Of a stretch of DNA of 64,000 nt, positions 1-7,268 are shown one piece after another; the first letter of the stretch is position 1; each line of letters opens with the position of its first letter. The notes below the pieces were generated by a model. That model made no database searches. It saw nothing but the letters and a program-made list of their open reading frames with translations, and was not told the DNA's origin. The translations under genes were made by a program, and so were the position numbers. This stretch comes from Microcella sp. (GTDB lineage: Bacteria > Actinomycetota > Actinomycetes > Actinomycetales > Microbacteriaceae), in contig NZ_JAHHDS010000003.1 in NCBI RefSeq assembly GCF_019739195.1, forward strand, positions 682,001 through 746,000. Direction: 5' to 3'.

Positions 1-715
1 CGACGGTTGCTGTAATCAATTCGCGCAATGTTGCACCGACGAGAGCCCACTGATCCGGGGTTGCGTCGTGTAGGTCGTTGCGCACGTCGAACGGGTACTG
101 CGGGCTGAGCAATGAGTCTGCCGTCGCACTCGGAATTGGCGTCGTCGAGATCTCGGCGCGGACAACGTGCATCCCGGCCCTCGCGGAGATCTCGCGCCAC
201 TTCTCGACAGTGGACGTCGCCGCGTTCGGATCCTCAACAATCAGACCGTGCTGATGGGCGGCGCGTCGAGTCAGCGTCGGGCCGGTCAGTCCGTCGGTCA
301 CGAAGGCGGAAACAACAATGCGCCCATCGTCGGCGAGTACTCGGCGCCACTCGCGGACAGCCGCGTCGGGACTTCCTATGTAGGGCATCGCTGAAACGCA
401 GGTGATCACGTTGAACTCCCCCGACTCGAAGGGCAGATCATGTGCACTCGCCTGGAGGAAGCGCACACCTGGCAAAGCAGTACGTGCAACTTTCAACATG
501 GCCAAGGAAACGTCGATGCCTGTCAGGTGAGCAGCGGGCAGCGTCTGCAGGCTGCGCAAGACAAGTCCCGTGCCCGTCGCAACATCCAGCACGGTCTCGA
601 TGCTTGTCGGAGCGGCGAACCGCGCGGCGGCGTCCGCAACGGAAGCGTGAAAGGAGCCTTGGTCGTAGGTGGAGGCACGGCGGTCAAACTCTCGTTCAAC
701 CCATCCGACGTCCAC
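1..715 (-). CDS. Class I SAM-dependent methyltransferase (partial, C-terminus off the window)
   Basis: The reading frame is open from a GTG at 715 to the left edge of the window, so the C-terminus is missing; about 238 residues are visible. Residues about 42-50 (VLDVATGTG) form the glycine-rich SAM-binding motif I of class I methyltransferases, followed by an acidic strand end (GIDVS) and an ubiE/arsM-like central region containing VLADDGRIVV. The substrate cannot be told. The GTG start is chosen because an in-frame TAA lies four codons upstream and because a -10 box (TAACCT, 722-727) sits exactly 6 nt before it, the leaderless pattern seen throughout this window. It lies downstream of thiL on the same strand but has its own promoter. 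Confidence 0.85.
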   Translation of the reverse strand, partial: MDVGWVEREFDRRASTYDQGSFHASVADAAARFAAPTSIETVLDVATGTGLVLRSLQTLPAAHLTGIDVSLAMLKVARTALPGVRFLQASAHDLPFESGEFNVITCVSAMPYIGSPDAAVREWRRVLADDGRIVVSAFVTDGLTGPTLTRRAAHQHGLIVEDPNAATSTVEKWREISARAGMHVVRAEISTTPIPSATADSLLSPQYPFDVRNDLHDATPDQWALVGATLRELITATV

Positions 716-765
716 GACGAAAGGTTAGCGGTCAAGCCGACCTTGTCCCGAGGTCGTCAACCTGG

Positions 766-1818
766 TCAGCCAGTCTGCCCGCTCCACTCCGCGAACGGGT
801 CCCAGCCGCCGCGCTCGTCGAACACCCGGCCGTCGACGAGCAACGCGGGCCCGTGACGATCGGCAGCGACCACCCGGCCGATGACACGAAAGCCGCCCGG
901 CAGCGCGTCGAGCGGCGGCGCGACGTCGGGCGGGAAGGTCGCCAGCAGCGAGTGGTCTTCTCCCCCGGTGAGCGCGAGCGACGCCGGGGCTGCGGGGTCG
1001 AGGCCATGCGCGAGCGCGACCTCGCGCACCTGCTCGCTCGAGAGGTCGAGGTTGACGCCGCTCGCGCGAGCGATGCGGCGCGCGTCGAGGGCCAGCCCGT
1101 CGCTGAGGTCGAGCATCGACGAGGCTCCGCCGAGGGCGGCGGCCACGCCGTCCGCGATCGGCGGGTGCGGCGTGAGCTGGGCGGCGAGCGGCACGGGATG
1201 CTCGGCGCGCAGCCGAGCTGCGGCATCAGCATCCGGAGCCCCCGTCGCATCGACCCCGTGCTCGAAGAGGATCCGCAGCCCCTCGGCAGCGAGCCCCAGC
1301 GGGCCGGAGACCGCGACCCAGTCGCCCGGCCGCGCGCCCGAGCGTGTCACGGGGTCACGGTCGTCGAGGTCGCCGAACGCCGTGACGGCGATAGTCAGCA
1401 CGCTCGACACACTCAAGTCGCCGCCGACGACTCCGCAGCCGGGCGCGAGCGCCTCGCACGCATCGCGAAGCCCCTCGGCGAGCGCCTCGAGCTCGGCGAC
1501 CGGCGTCTCGGCGGGGGCGGCGAGCGCCACGACGAGCGCTGTGGGGCGGGCGCCCATCGCCGCGACATCGCTGAGGTTGGTCGCCGCAGCCTTGAAGCCG
1601 AGATCGTGCATCGTCGACCACGCCGTGCGGAAGTCGGGGCCATGAATCATCATGTCGGTCGTGATCACGACTCGGCGGTCGGGTGCGGCGAGCACGGCGG
1701 CGTCGTCACCCGGGCCGAGCAGCGTCGACTCGCTCTCGGGCAGCAGCGGGATGATGCGCGCGAGCGCCGCGAGCTCGCCAACTGATGCGAGGGTGTCGGG
1801 ATTCTGGGCGTGGCTCAC
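766..1818 (-). CDS. thiL: Thiamine-monophosphate kinase
   Basis: ThiL phosphorylates thiamine monophosphate to thiamine diphosphate with ATP, the last step of cofactor synthesis, in the cytoplasm. The 350-residue length fits the family. Family motifs are visible: GPGDDAAV at about 35-42, TTDMMIHGPDF at about 53-63 and NLSDVAAMG near 81-89, which supply the Mg-ATP and substrate ligands of the AIRS-kinase fold. The start is GTG at 1818, 6 nt after a -10 box TACCGT (1825-1830), so the mRNA is probably leaderless. The adjacent DUF3515 and Ddl-type genes fit the usual actinobacterial neighbourhood of thiL. Confidence 0.95.
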   Translation of the reverse strand: MSHAQNPDTLASVGELAALARIIPLLPESESTLLGPGDDAAVLAAPDRRVVITTDMMIHGPDFRTAWSTMHDLGFKAAATNLSDVAAMGARPTALVVALAAPAETPVAELEALAEGLRDACEALAPGCGVVGGDLSVSSVLTIAVTAFGDLDDRDPVTRSGARPGDWVAVSGPLGLAAEGLRILFEHGVDATGAPDADAAARLRAEHPVPLAAQLTPHPPIADGVAAALGGASSMLDLSDGLALDARRIARASGVNLDLSSEQVREVALAHGLDPAAPASLALTGGEDHSLLATFPPDVAPPLDALPGGFRVIGRVVAADRHGPALLVDGRVFDERGGWDPFAEWSGQTG

Positions 1819-1863
1819 GCCTCAACGGTAGTCCGCGCCAGTGCGCGCCAGTACTGTCGAGCC
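1819..1863. promoter_or_regulatory. Divergent leaderless promoters of thiL and the 1864 gene
   Basis: The 45-nt gap carries two back-to-back -10 boxes: TACCGT for thiL (minus, 1825-1830) and TACTGT for the rightward gene (1852-1857). Each is followed by exactly 6 nt and then the start codon. There is no room for a ribosome binding site on either side. Confidence 0.7.
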
Positions 1864-2364
1864 ATGTCTGAGTCTTCCGCGACCGATGTGCCCGCGCCGC
1901 CGCCGGCCTCGCCGTACGGTCCAGCCGAGGGTGTGACCGGCGCATCGGTTCCCGTGCCCGAACCACGCGCTACCCCAGCAGCGTGGGTCGACCGAGGCCG
2001 AGGCATCCTGCGTGTCGCGATCTGGTCGACGGCGGGACTCTCGGTGCTGCTCGTCGTCGTGCTCGTGGTGCTCGCGGCGATGGGGCTAGGCACGGCTGCC
2101 GACAATCTCACCGACGGTGAAGACGCGCTCGTGTGGATCGCCGTGACGGCGAGCCCGGTTCTCTTCGTCGTCGCGCTCAACCTGTTGATCTGGCGCGCGC
2201 TGCTGCGTCGAGTCGCCGGGCAGACCCGCGGTGAGGCGTTTGCCATGATCCTGGCGGTCACGGTGGCACTCGCGGTCGGCAGCGTGATCCTGGTGGCGGT
2301 GCTGCTGTTCTTCGGTTTCTTGGTCAGCGCGTTCGCGAGTGCGGGCAGCGGGTTCGGCGCCTGA
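1864..2364 (+). CDS. Small membrane protein with SPYGPAEGV motif, tandem paralogue 1
   Basis: This 166-residue protein has a proline-rich cytoplasmic-looking N-terminus of about 45 residues with SPYGPAEGV, then about three hydrophobic segments near 50-75, 92-112 and 125-155. I do not recognise a named family. The start at 1864 rather than an upstream in-frame codon is set by the -10 box TACTGT at 1852-1857. The next gene (2423) shares its layout, the SPYGPA-x-GV motif and the same upstream bases, so the two are probably a tandem duplication. No function can be assigned. Confidence 0.75.
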   Translation: MSESSATDVPAPPPASPYGPAEGVTGASVPVPEPRATPAAWVDRGRGILRVAIWSTAGLSVLLVVVLVVLAAMGLGTAADNLTDGEDALVWIAVTASPVLFVVALNLLIWRALLRRVAGQTRGEAFAMILAVTVALAVGSVILVAVLLFFGFLVSAFASAGSGFGA

Positions 2365-2422
2365 CTGCGGCACTCGCTGCTGCACGAGTGTGCGCGGCAC
2401 CGACGGCCAGTAGTGTCTAGCC

Positions 2423-2962
2423 ATGACAGATGCCTCCGCGCCAAACCGACCCGAGCCGTTGCCCGACTCGCCGTACGGCCCGGCCGACGGGGTCGAAGAG
2501 CTGTTCGGCTCGACTGCGTCCTCCGACACGGTCGCCGACGCCGAAGTCTCTGAGCTGACGCCCACATCGACGGGTGACTCAGACGCCGTGACTCGGGCCA
2601 GGCGCACGCTCCGACGCCTGTCGATAGCGCTGCCCGTCGTAGGCCTGGTGCTCAGCATCGTCGCGATCGCCGTACAGGTCGGCACGGGTGGCAGCATCTT
2701 CGGCATCGACCCCGTCAGTGAGATCGTCGGGTTCACCCTGACCTTCCTCGGCCCGACCTTGCTCGTGCTCGGCCTGCACATGATCGTCTGGCGGGCCATG
2801 GTGCGCCCGCTCTCGCGCATGTCGAGCGGAACCCGCACAGGAATGATCATCGGCGTCGGCGGGGTGCTCTCGCTCCTCAGTGTGATCCTCGTCTTCGTCC
2901 TCGTCTTCCTCGGGTTCATCGTGCTCTCAGGGCTGCTCTCGGCGAGCGACCAGGCCATCTAG
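2423..2962 (+). CDS. Small membrane protein with SPYGPADGV motif, tandem paralogue 2
   Basis: The 179-residue product begins with a hydrophilic segment containing SPYGPADGV, followed by about three membrane segments near 70-90, 100-125 and 142-172. It resembles the preceding gene in organisation and in the residues following each helix (LHMIVWRAMVRPL against LNLLIWRALLRRV), indicating a shared ancestor. A -10 box TAGTGT (2411-2416) stands 6 nt before the ATG, so it is transcribed from its own leaderless promoter rather than only by read-through. Function is unknown. Confidence 0.75.
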   Translation: MTDASAPNRPEPLPDSPYGPADGVEELFGSTASSDTVADAEVSELTPTSTGDSDAVTRARRTLRRLSIALPVVGLVLSIVAIAVQVGTGGSIFGIDPVSEIVGFTLTFLGPTLLVLGLHMIVWRAMVRPLSRMSSGTRTGMIIGVGGVLSLLSVILVFVLVFLGFIVLSGLLSASDQAI

Positions 2963-3016
2963 GCAGAGCCCAGCGTTCGAGCGTTCGCACACCCTCGCCG
3001 CGATAGCGTGGTGCCG

Positions 3017-3550
3017 ATGTCGACACGCACCGTTTCCGCTCGAGCCCGCCGGGCATCCGTCGTGGCTCTCGTCGCCGCGTTCGCGCTCGCCGGGTGCGCG
3101 GGCACCGTGCCGCTCGAGCCCGGGCCCGATGCGAACAATCCTGAGTGCGCGGCGATCTCTGTGCGCGTTCCCGACCGGGTCGGCGACCTCGATCGGCGCA
3201 CGACGAACGCACAGGCGACCGCCGCGTGGGGCGACCCCGCCGCCGTCATCTACCGGTGCGGGCTGCCCGAGCAGGGCCCGAGCGATCTGCCGTGCTTCGA
3301 CGTCGACGGAGTCGACTGGCTGCTCGACGAGTCGAATGCTCCGCGCTACGTGTTCACGACCTACGGCCGCACGCCCGTGACCGAGATCATCGTCGACATC
3401 ACCTACATCGCGGGAGCCGACGCCGTGCGCACCCTCAGCGAGGCCGTCGCGGTCGTGGATGCGGATGCCCGGTGCCTCGCCGCGACCGACGTCTTCGGCG
3501 GCGGGTCAGTGAGCCCTACGGCCGAGCCGACCCCGGAGCCGACGCCCTAG
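3017..3550 (+). CDS. DUF3515 family lipoprotein
   Basis: The 177-residue protein has a signal sequence ending in a lipobox LAGC with the lipidated cysteine at residue 27. The mature part carries the hallmarks I associate with actinobacterial DUF3515 proteins: an RRTTNAQATAAWGDP stretch, a CG followed by a paired cysteine later, DGVDWL and FTTYGRTPV. It is presumably anchored to the outer face of the membrane; its role is not known. DUF3515 genes commonly lie between ddl and thiL in actinobacteria, as here. The ATG at 3017 is preferred over an in-frame GTG at 3008 because the -10 box TAGCGT occupies 3004-3009. Its stop lies 4 nt from the stop of the convergent Ddl-type gene. Confidence 0.85.
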   Translation: MSTRTVSARARRASVVALVAAFALAGCAGTVPLEPGPDANNPECAAISVRVPDRVGDLDRRTTNAQATAAWGDPAAVIYRCGLPEQGPSDLPCFDVDGVDWLLDESNAPRYVFTTYGRTPVTEIIVDITYIAGADAVRTLSEAVAVVDADARCLAATDVFGGGSVSPTAEPTPEPTP

Positions 3551-3554
3551 CCGC

Positions 3555-4703
3555 TCAGGCGCGCGGGCCGTCGAGCCCGACGAGCTTGCCCGCGATTCCG
3601 CCCGCGGCGCGCAGTGCGGCACCGCCACCGAAGCCGGCCTGCGCGAACACCACACGGCGGTCGCGCGCCTCGGTGAGAGCGTCGAGGAGCACGGTCGCGG
3701 CCGGTTGCTGCGGAGCCCACAGGTACAGCGAGAGGGCGCCGGGAATCGAGTTGACTTCGTTGACGAACAACTCGCCCGTCTTCTCGTCGAGCAACAGGTC
3801 GACGCGCACGATGCTCGTGAGACGTGTGACTTCGGCGACGCGTTCCGCGAGCGACCGGGCCGCCGCGTGCACGGCATCGGGCACCGCAGCCGGAAACTCG
3901 CGCGGAGCACTCATGAAGCCCGCCTCGGCACCCGCGCCACCGGCGAGGTACTTCTCGGCATACGAGTAAACCGCGCTGCCCTTCTCGCCGCGCAGAGGCT
4001 TTTCGAGCTGCGTGATCTCGAGCGAGGGGTAGGTGCGGAAGGCGATGTTGAGGTCGACGAGTTCGGGGCGGTAGGGCTCAACCACCGCGCCCGTGCGCAG
4101 GTGAACGCTTGTCGCGGCGAGCGCGCGCGCAGCATCCACATCGTCGGCGATTTCGATGCCGATCGACGAGCCACCGAAGCGCGGCTTGACGATGTAGGGG
4201 CCCGCGAACGTCGGTTCGACAATGGTCGAGACGGCTTCGCGCGGCAGCGACGGGATGCCCGCTGCGTGCATGAGGCCACCGAAGGCGAGCTTGTCCATGC
4301 CGACCGCGCCCGCGAAGAGCGTCGAGCCCGTGGCGGGGATGCCCAGCAGCGAGAACACCGCGGCCGCGCCGCCGCCCTCGCCGACGCCGCCGTGCAGGCA
4401 CAGCAGTGCGGCCTCGATCTCGAGGCGCTCTGAGCCGAGCTTCTTGCGGCGGTACAGGCCGGGCTCGCCCGAGATGCGCGCCTCGAGCGGGGTCGAGCCC
4501 TGCGGTGCGCCCGCGAGGTAGTCCTTCGCCTCGGTGGCGTCGGGCACGCGGAACCACTCCCCCGTCGGCGACCAGTAGATCGGCACGACACTGTGACCGG
4601 CGGCTGTCAGCACTCGCTCGGCCTGCAGACCGGTGAGGATCGAGATCTCGTGCTCGGGGCTCGGGCCGCCGAAGACGACGGCCCAGGGGGCGGAACCCGC
4701 CAT
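3555..4703 (-). CDS. D-alanine--D-alanine ligase-type ATP-grasp protein
   Basis: The 382-residue protein has the ATP-grasp layout of D-Ala-D-Ala ligases: GGPSPEHEISILTG near the N-terminus (the Glu that orients the first D-alanine), KPRFGGSSIGI in the ATP-binding loop, an omega-loop-like VYSYAEKYLAG, and the metal-binding VDLLLDE...NEVNSIPG. It departs from canonical Ddl after NEVNSIPG: the usual PGFT...MYPKL region is replaced by GALSLYLW and an alanine/glycine-rich tail of about 60 residues. It follows the membrane MurF homologue by 49 nt and is probably co-transcribed with it and with the hydrolase. The ATG at 4703 follows a GAGGTG ribosome site; a GTG two codons earlier is possible. It may make cell-wall D-Ala-D-Ala or a related dipeptide. 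Confidence 0.85.
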   Translation of the reverse strand: MAGSAPWAVVFGGPSPEHEISILTGLQAERVLTAAGHSVVPIYWSPTGEWFRVPDATEAKDYLAGAPQGSTPLEARISGEPGLYRRKKLGSERLEIEAALLCLHGGVGEGGGAAAVFSLLGIPATGSTLFAGAVGMDKLAFGGLMHAAGIPSLPREAVSTIVEPTFAGPYIVKPRFGGSSIGIEIADDVDAARALAATSVHLRTGAVVEPYRPELVDLNIAFRTYPSLEITQLEKPLRGEKGSAVYSYAEKYLAGGAGAEAGFMSAPREFPAAVPDAVHAAARSLAERVAEVTRLTSIVRVDLLLDEKTGELFVNEVNSIPGALSLYLWAPQQPAATVLLDALTEARDRRVVFAQAGFGGGAALRAAGGIAGKLVGLDGPRA

Positions 4704-4752
4704 GTTCACCTCAGTTTGTCGGTGGCCGCGGCAGTCGTGCCCGAGCGGCCGT

Positions 4753-6375
4753 TCAGGGGTAGTGGTCGGGCAGATCGTTCTCGTAGAGGATAACGCCCCG
4801 GTCACCCGCGGCCTCGACCGCGCGCGCGACGGCGGCCTCGCGAGTGTCGACGGCGATGGCTCCCGGGGCCTCGCTCGTGGCCGTGCTGGCGTAGCCCGCG
4901 AGCAGGGCTGCACGATTCGTGCGCGCGACCGCGAAGAGCAGCCCGTTGGCCGCGCCGATCGCGGCGCCGAAGGCACAGTTGCGCTCGACCTGCACGGGCC
5001 CGAGCTCGACCATGCCGGGCGTGACGACCACGAGCGGGCCTCCGCGTTCGGCAGCGAGGGATGCCGCGCCCTCGAGGGCGCGGAGCGACCCGACGGGGTT
5101 CGCGTTGTAGGTGTCGTCGATCACGAGCGCGCCAGTCGGAGCCTGCTGCACTTCAGCGCGGTGCTGCGAGCCGGGCAGGTCGCCGAGCCTGGCCGCGATC
5201 GCCGCCACGGGCACCCCGGCCGCGAGCGCAATACCCGCGGCGACTGCGACGTTCACCGCATGCCCCGTGCCGCCGATGCTCACGGGCACGGGCTCGGCGC
5301 CCTCGCCGAGGCGGATCGACCAGGGCGCAGCATCCGCTGCCCCATCGGCGGGCGGCGTCAGCGCAATGTCGGCGTCGACCCCGTCGCGGCACGTCGTCGT
5401 GACGACCGTCTTTCCAGCCGCGCGGCACTGCTCGGCGAGCGCCGCCAGGCGCGGGTCGTCGATCGGCAGCACGACGACGGGCGCGAGCTCGGTGATCGAC
5501 GACTTCTCGCGCAGAATCGCGTCGGTCGTGCGCATGCGCTGCAAGTGGCCTTCACCGATGACGGTGATCGCGGCGATCGAGGGCGGAAACTGGCGGCAGA
5601 GCTCGGCAATCTGACCAGGCGCGGCCATTCCCATCTCGGCGACGAACAGCTCGGTACCGGGCACGAGCCTGTCGTTGACGGCACGCGCAAGACCGAGGCG
5701 ATTGTTGAACGAGGCGGGGCTCGCGACGGTCGTGAAGGCCGCGCTCAGCAGGTGGGCGACGTAGTTCTTCGTGCTCGTCTTGCCGTACGAGCCGGTGATC
5801 GCCACGACGCGCGACCCGGTCTGCTTGAGGCGCGCCTGCGCTTGCGTCACGTAGCGCTGCGACGCTGCCTTCTCGATCGGCGCCATGATCGCGAGCGCGA
5901 GGTCGGTGAGCGGTGCGCTCAGCAACAGGGTGAGGGCGGGCCCCGCGGCGCCCAGCACGATCGTCAGCAGGATGCCCACGACGAGGTGCACCACCACCCA
6001 GGTGATCAGCAGCCGCTTCAGGCGCCCGGTGAACGCGAGCTTCTTCGACGTGCCGCGCGGCGACAGTCCAAAAGGCAGCAGTGAGAGCAGCACGATGGCC
6101 GCGAAGGCGAGCGGGTTGACGGCGAGCAAGGGCGCTGCATCGCCGAGCGAGAGGAGAAGTGTCAGAGGGATCACGATGGCAAGGCCCGCGACAATGAGAG
6201 CGGGGCCCGTTGCGGGCTCACGTATGACCCAGAGCCACGCCATGCGCGAGACAGAGCCGGGCACGTAGTGCTCGCGCTGGGCAACGCGCAACCAACGGGC
6301 AGCGACAGGCACCCCGGCCACTGCACCCAGTGCCAGCGCAGCGAGAACTGGCCAGCTCAGCAGCAGGTCGATCAC
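4753..6375 (-). CDS. Membrane-anchored MurF-like Mur ligase
   Basis: This 540-residue protein joins an N-terminal region with about four or five hydrophobic segments (roughly 3-25, 55-78, 82-104, 120-160) to a full Mur ligase. The ligase part shows the P-loop ITGSYGKTSTKN near 193, SFNNRLGLARAVN, FVAEMGMAAPGQI, GEGHLQRM and DDTYNANPVGSLRAL, the set typical of MurF (UDP-MurNAc-tripeptide:D-Ala-D-Ala ligase). Ordinary MurF is soluble and lies in the division/cell-wall cluster, so this is probably a second, membrane-tethered ligase. It starts with GTG at 6375 inside the hydrolase stop (4-nt GTGA overlap), implying translational coupling. Together with the Ddl-type gene downstream it suggests ligation of a dipeptide to a membrane-associated cell-wall or amino-acid-polymer intermediate; the substrate is inferred, not shown. 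Confidence 0.8.
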   Translation of the reverse strand: MIDLLLSWPVLAALALGAVAGVPVAARWLRVAQREHYVPGSVSRMAWLWVIREPATGPALIVAGLAIVIPLTLLLSLGDAAPLLAVNPLAFAAIVLLSLLPFGLSPRGTSKKLAFTGRLKRLLITWVVVHLVVGILLTIVLGAAGPALTLLLSAPLTDLALAIMAPIEKAASQRYVTQAQARLKQTGSRVVAITGSYGKTSTKNYVAHLLSAAFTTVASPASFNNRLGLARAVNDRLVPGTELFVAEMGMAAPGQIAELCRQFPPSIAAITVIGEGHLQRMRTTDAILREKSSITELAPVVVLPIDDPRLAALAEQCRAAGKTVVTTTCRDGVDADIALTPPADGAADAAPWSIRLGEGAEPVPVSIGGTGHAVNVAVAAGIALAAGVPVAAIAARLGDLPGSQHRAEVQQAPTGALVIDDTYNANPVGSLRALEGAASLAAERGGPLVVVTPGMVELGPVQVERNCAFGAAIGAANGLLFAVARTNRAALLAGYASTATSEAPGAIAVDTREAAVARAVEAAGDRGVILYENDLPDHYP

Positions 6376-7121
6376 GCGGGCTCCTCGGTCTCGGCAAGCA
6401 CCGACAGCAGCTCTTCGCGCACGGCGAGCTCGAGGTCGCCGGTCAGCAGGTGCGCGCAGCCGTCGACAGTGCGGAACGGCGCGCCCGCTCGCTCGGCCGC
6501 GACACGGCCGGCGTCAGTCGGCGCCGCAGTGTCGGCAGCACCCCACACGAAGCGCATCGGCAGCGTCGTGCCCGCCAGCACTGCCAGCTCGTCGTCGTAG
6601 TTCTCGTTCACGGCACGCACCATGATGCCGCGCATGACTCCGTGAGCGGCGCGGTAGTCGGCTGAGCCGCGCTCGTTGCGCAGAGCATCCATTCGTTGAT
6701 CGCTCAGCAGGCCGCGCGCGTTCGCCCAGCGCGCGAGGCGGAAGGCCAGCGGAGGACGGGTCGGCGGTGCGAGGCGCACGAGAGGCACACCCGTGAGCAC
6801 GAGGGCGCGCACGAGCTCAGGTCGGCGGGCTGCGAGCCGCACCGCTACCCGGCCGCCGAAAGAGTGGGCGACAATCACGATGGGGGCGTAGGCAGCGATC
6901 GCCTCGGCGACGAGATCGGCATAGTCTTCGGTGCCCCACACGTCGTCGGGGGCGGGCGCCGGGCCGAAACCGGGCAAGTGGATGCTCACCGCATCGAGCC
7001 CGCTGAGCACCGTCGCGAAGTCGGTGCCGTCGCGTCCCCAGCCGTGCAGCGCCACCACCCGGGGCGGCGTCGCACCGTGCTTCTCGGCCAGCACGCGGCC
7101 GCCGGCGAGAGAGGTGATCAC
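6372..7121 (-). CDS. Alpha/beta-fold hydrolase
   Basis: The 249-residue protein has the alpha/beta-hydrolase core: an oxyanion segment LHGWGRDG near 25-32, the nucleophile elbow AHSFGG with Ser87, a candidate acid Asp197 in WGAADTAAP and a candidate base His224 in GCAHLL. There is no signal peptide, so it should act in the cytoplasm. It is first of three overlapping or adjacent genes with a MurF-like and a Ddl-like protein, suggesting hydrolysis of a peptide, ester or amide in the same pathway; this is inference. The start is GTG at 7121, set 6 nt from the -10 box TAGGCT (7128-7133), so the cassette has its own leaderless promoter. Confidence 0.85.
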   Translation of the reverse strand: MITSLAGGRVLAEKHGATPPRVVALHGWGRDGTDFATVLSGLDAVSIHLPGFGPAPAPDDVWGTEDYADLVAEAIAAYAPIVIVAHSFGGRVAVRLAARRPELVRALVLTGVPLVRLAPPTRPPLAFRLARWANARGLLSDQRMDALRNERGSADYRAAHGVMRGIMVRAVNENYDDELAVLAGTTLPMRFVWGAADTAAPTDAGRVAAERAGAPFRTVDGCAHLLTGDLELAVREELLSVLAETEEPA

Positions 7122-7175
7122 CCTGCAAGCCTACCGAGGGCTGGGCCGCCGACCTGCGGTGCTGCGCCTTACTGT

Positions 7176-7217
7176 TTGCGACACGTCGCACGGAACAATG
7201 CGTGCGAGGTGTCGCAA
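7176..7217. repeat. Large inverted repeat between gpsA and the hydrolase promoter
   Basis: Two 17-bp arms (7176-7192 and 7201-7217) are complementary at 16 positions and surround an 8-nt centre. Each arm is itself a small dyad, TGCGA-N4-TCGCA. There is no clear T-run, so it may act as a transcription barrier after the hydrolase promoter region or gpsA end, or as a double operator; the sequence alone does not decide. Confidence 0.6.
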
Positions 7218-7268
7218 GCGGTGAGAGATGCGCCGGGGCCGCTCAGGCTGGTGGGCTCGTAGCTGCGA

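Noticed and set aside
442-1785. A 447-codon plus-strand frame across the methyltransferase start and thiL
   Set aside because: Antisense to a complete thiL; the composition is arginine-rich and without structure.
4703-4976. Longer N-terminal extension of the Ddl-type protein up to 4976
   Set aside because: The extension would overlap the end of the MurF-like gene and is Arg/Ser/Pro-rich; a ribosome site precedes the ATG at 4703 and the fold starts at AVVFGGPSPEHE.
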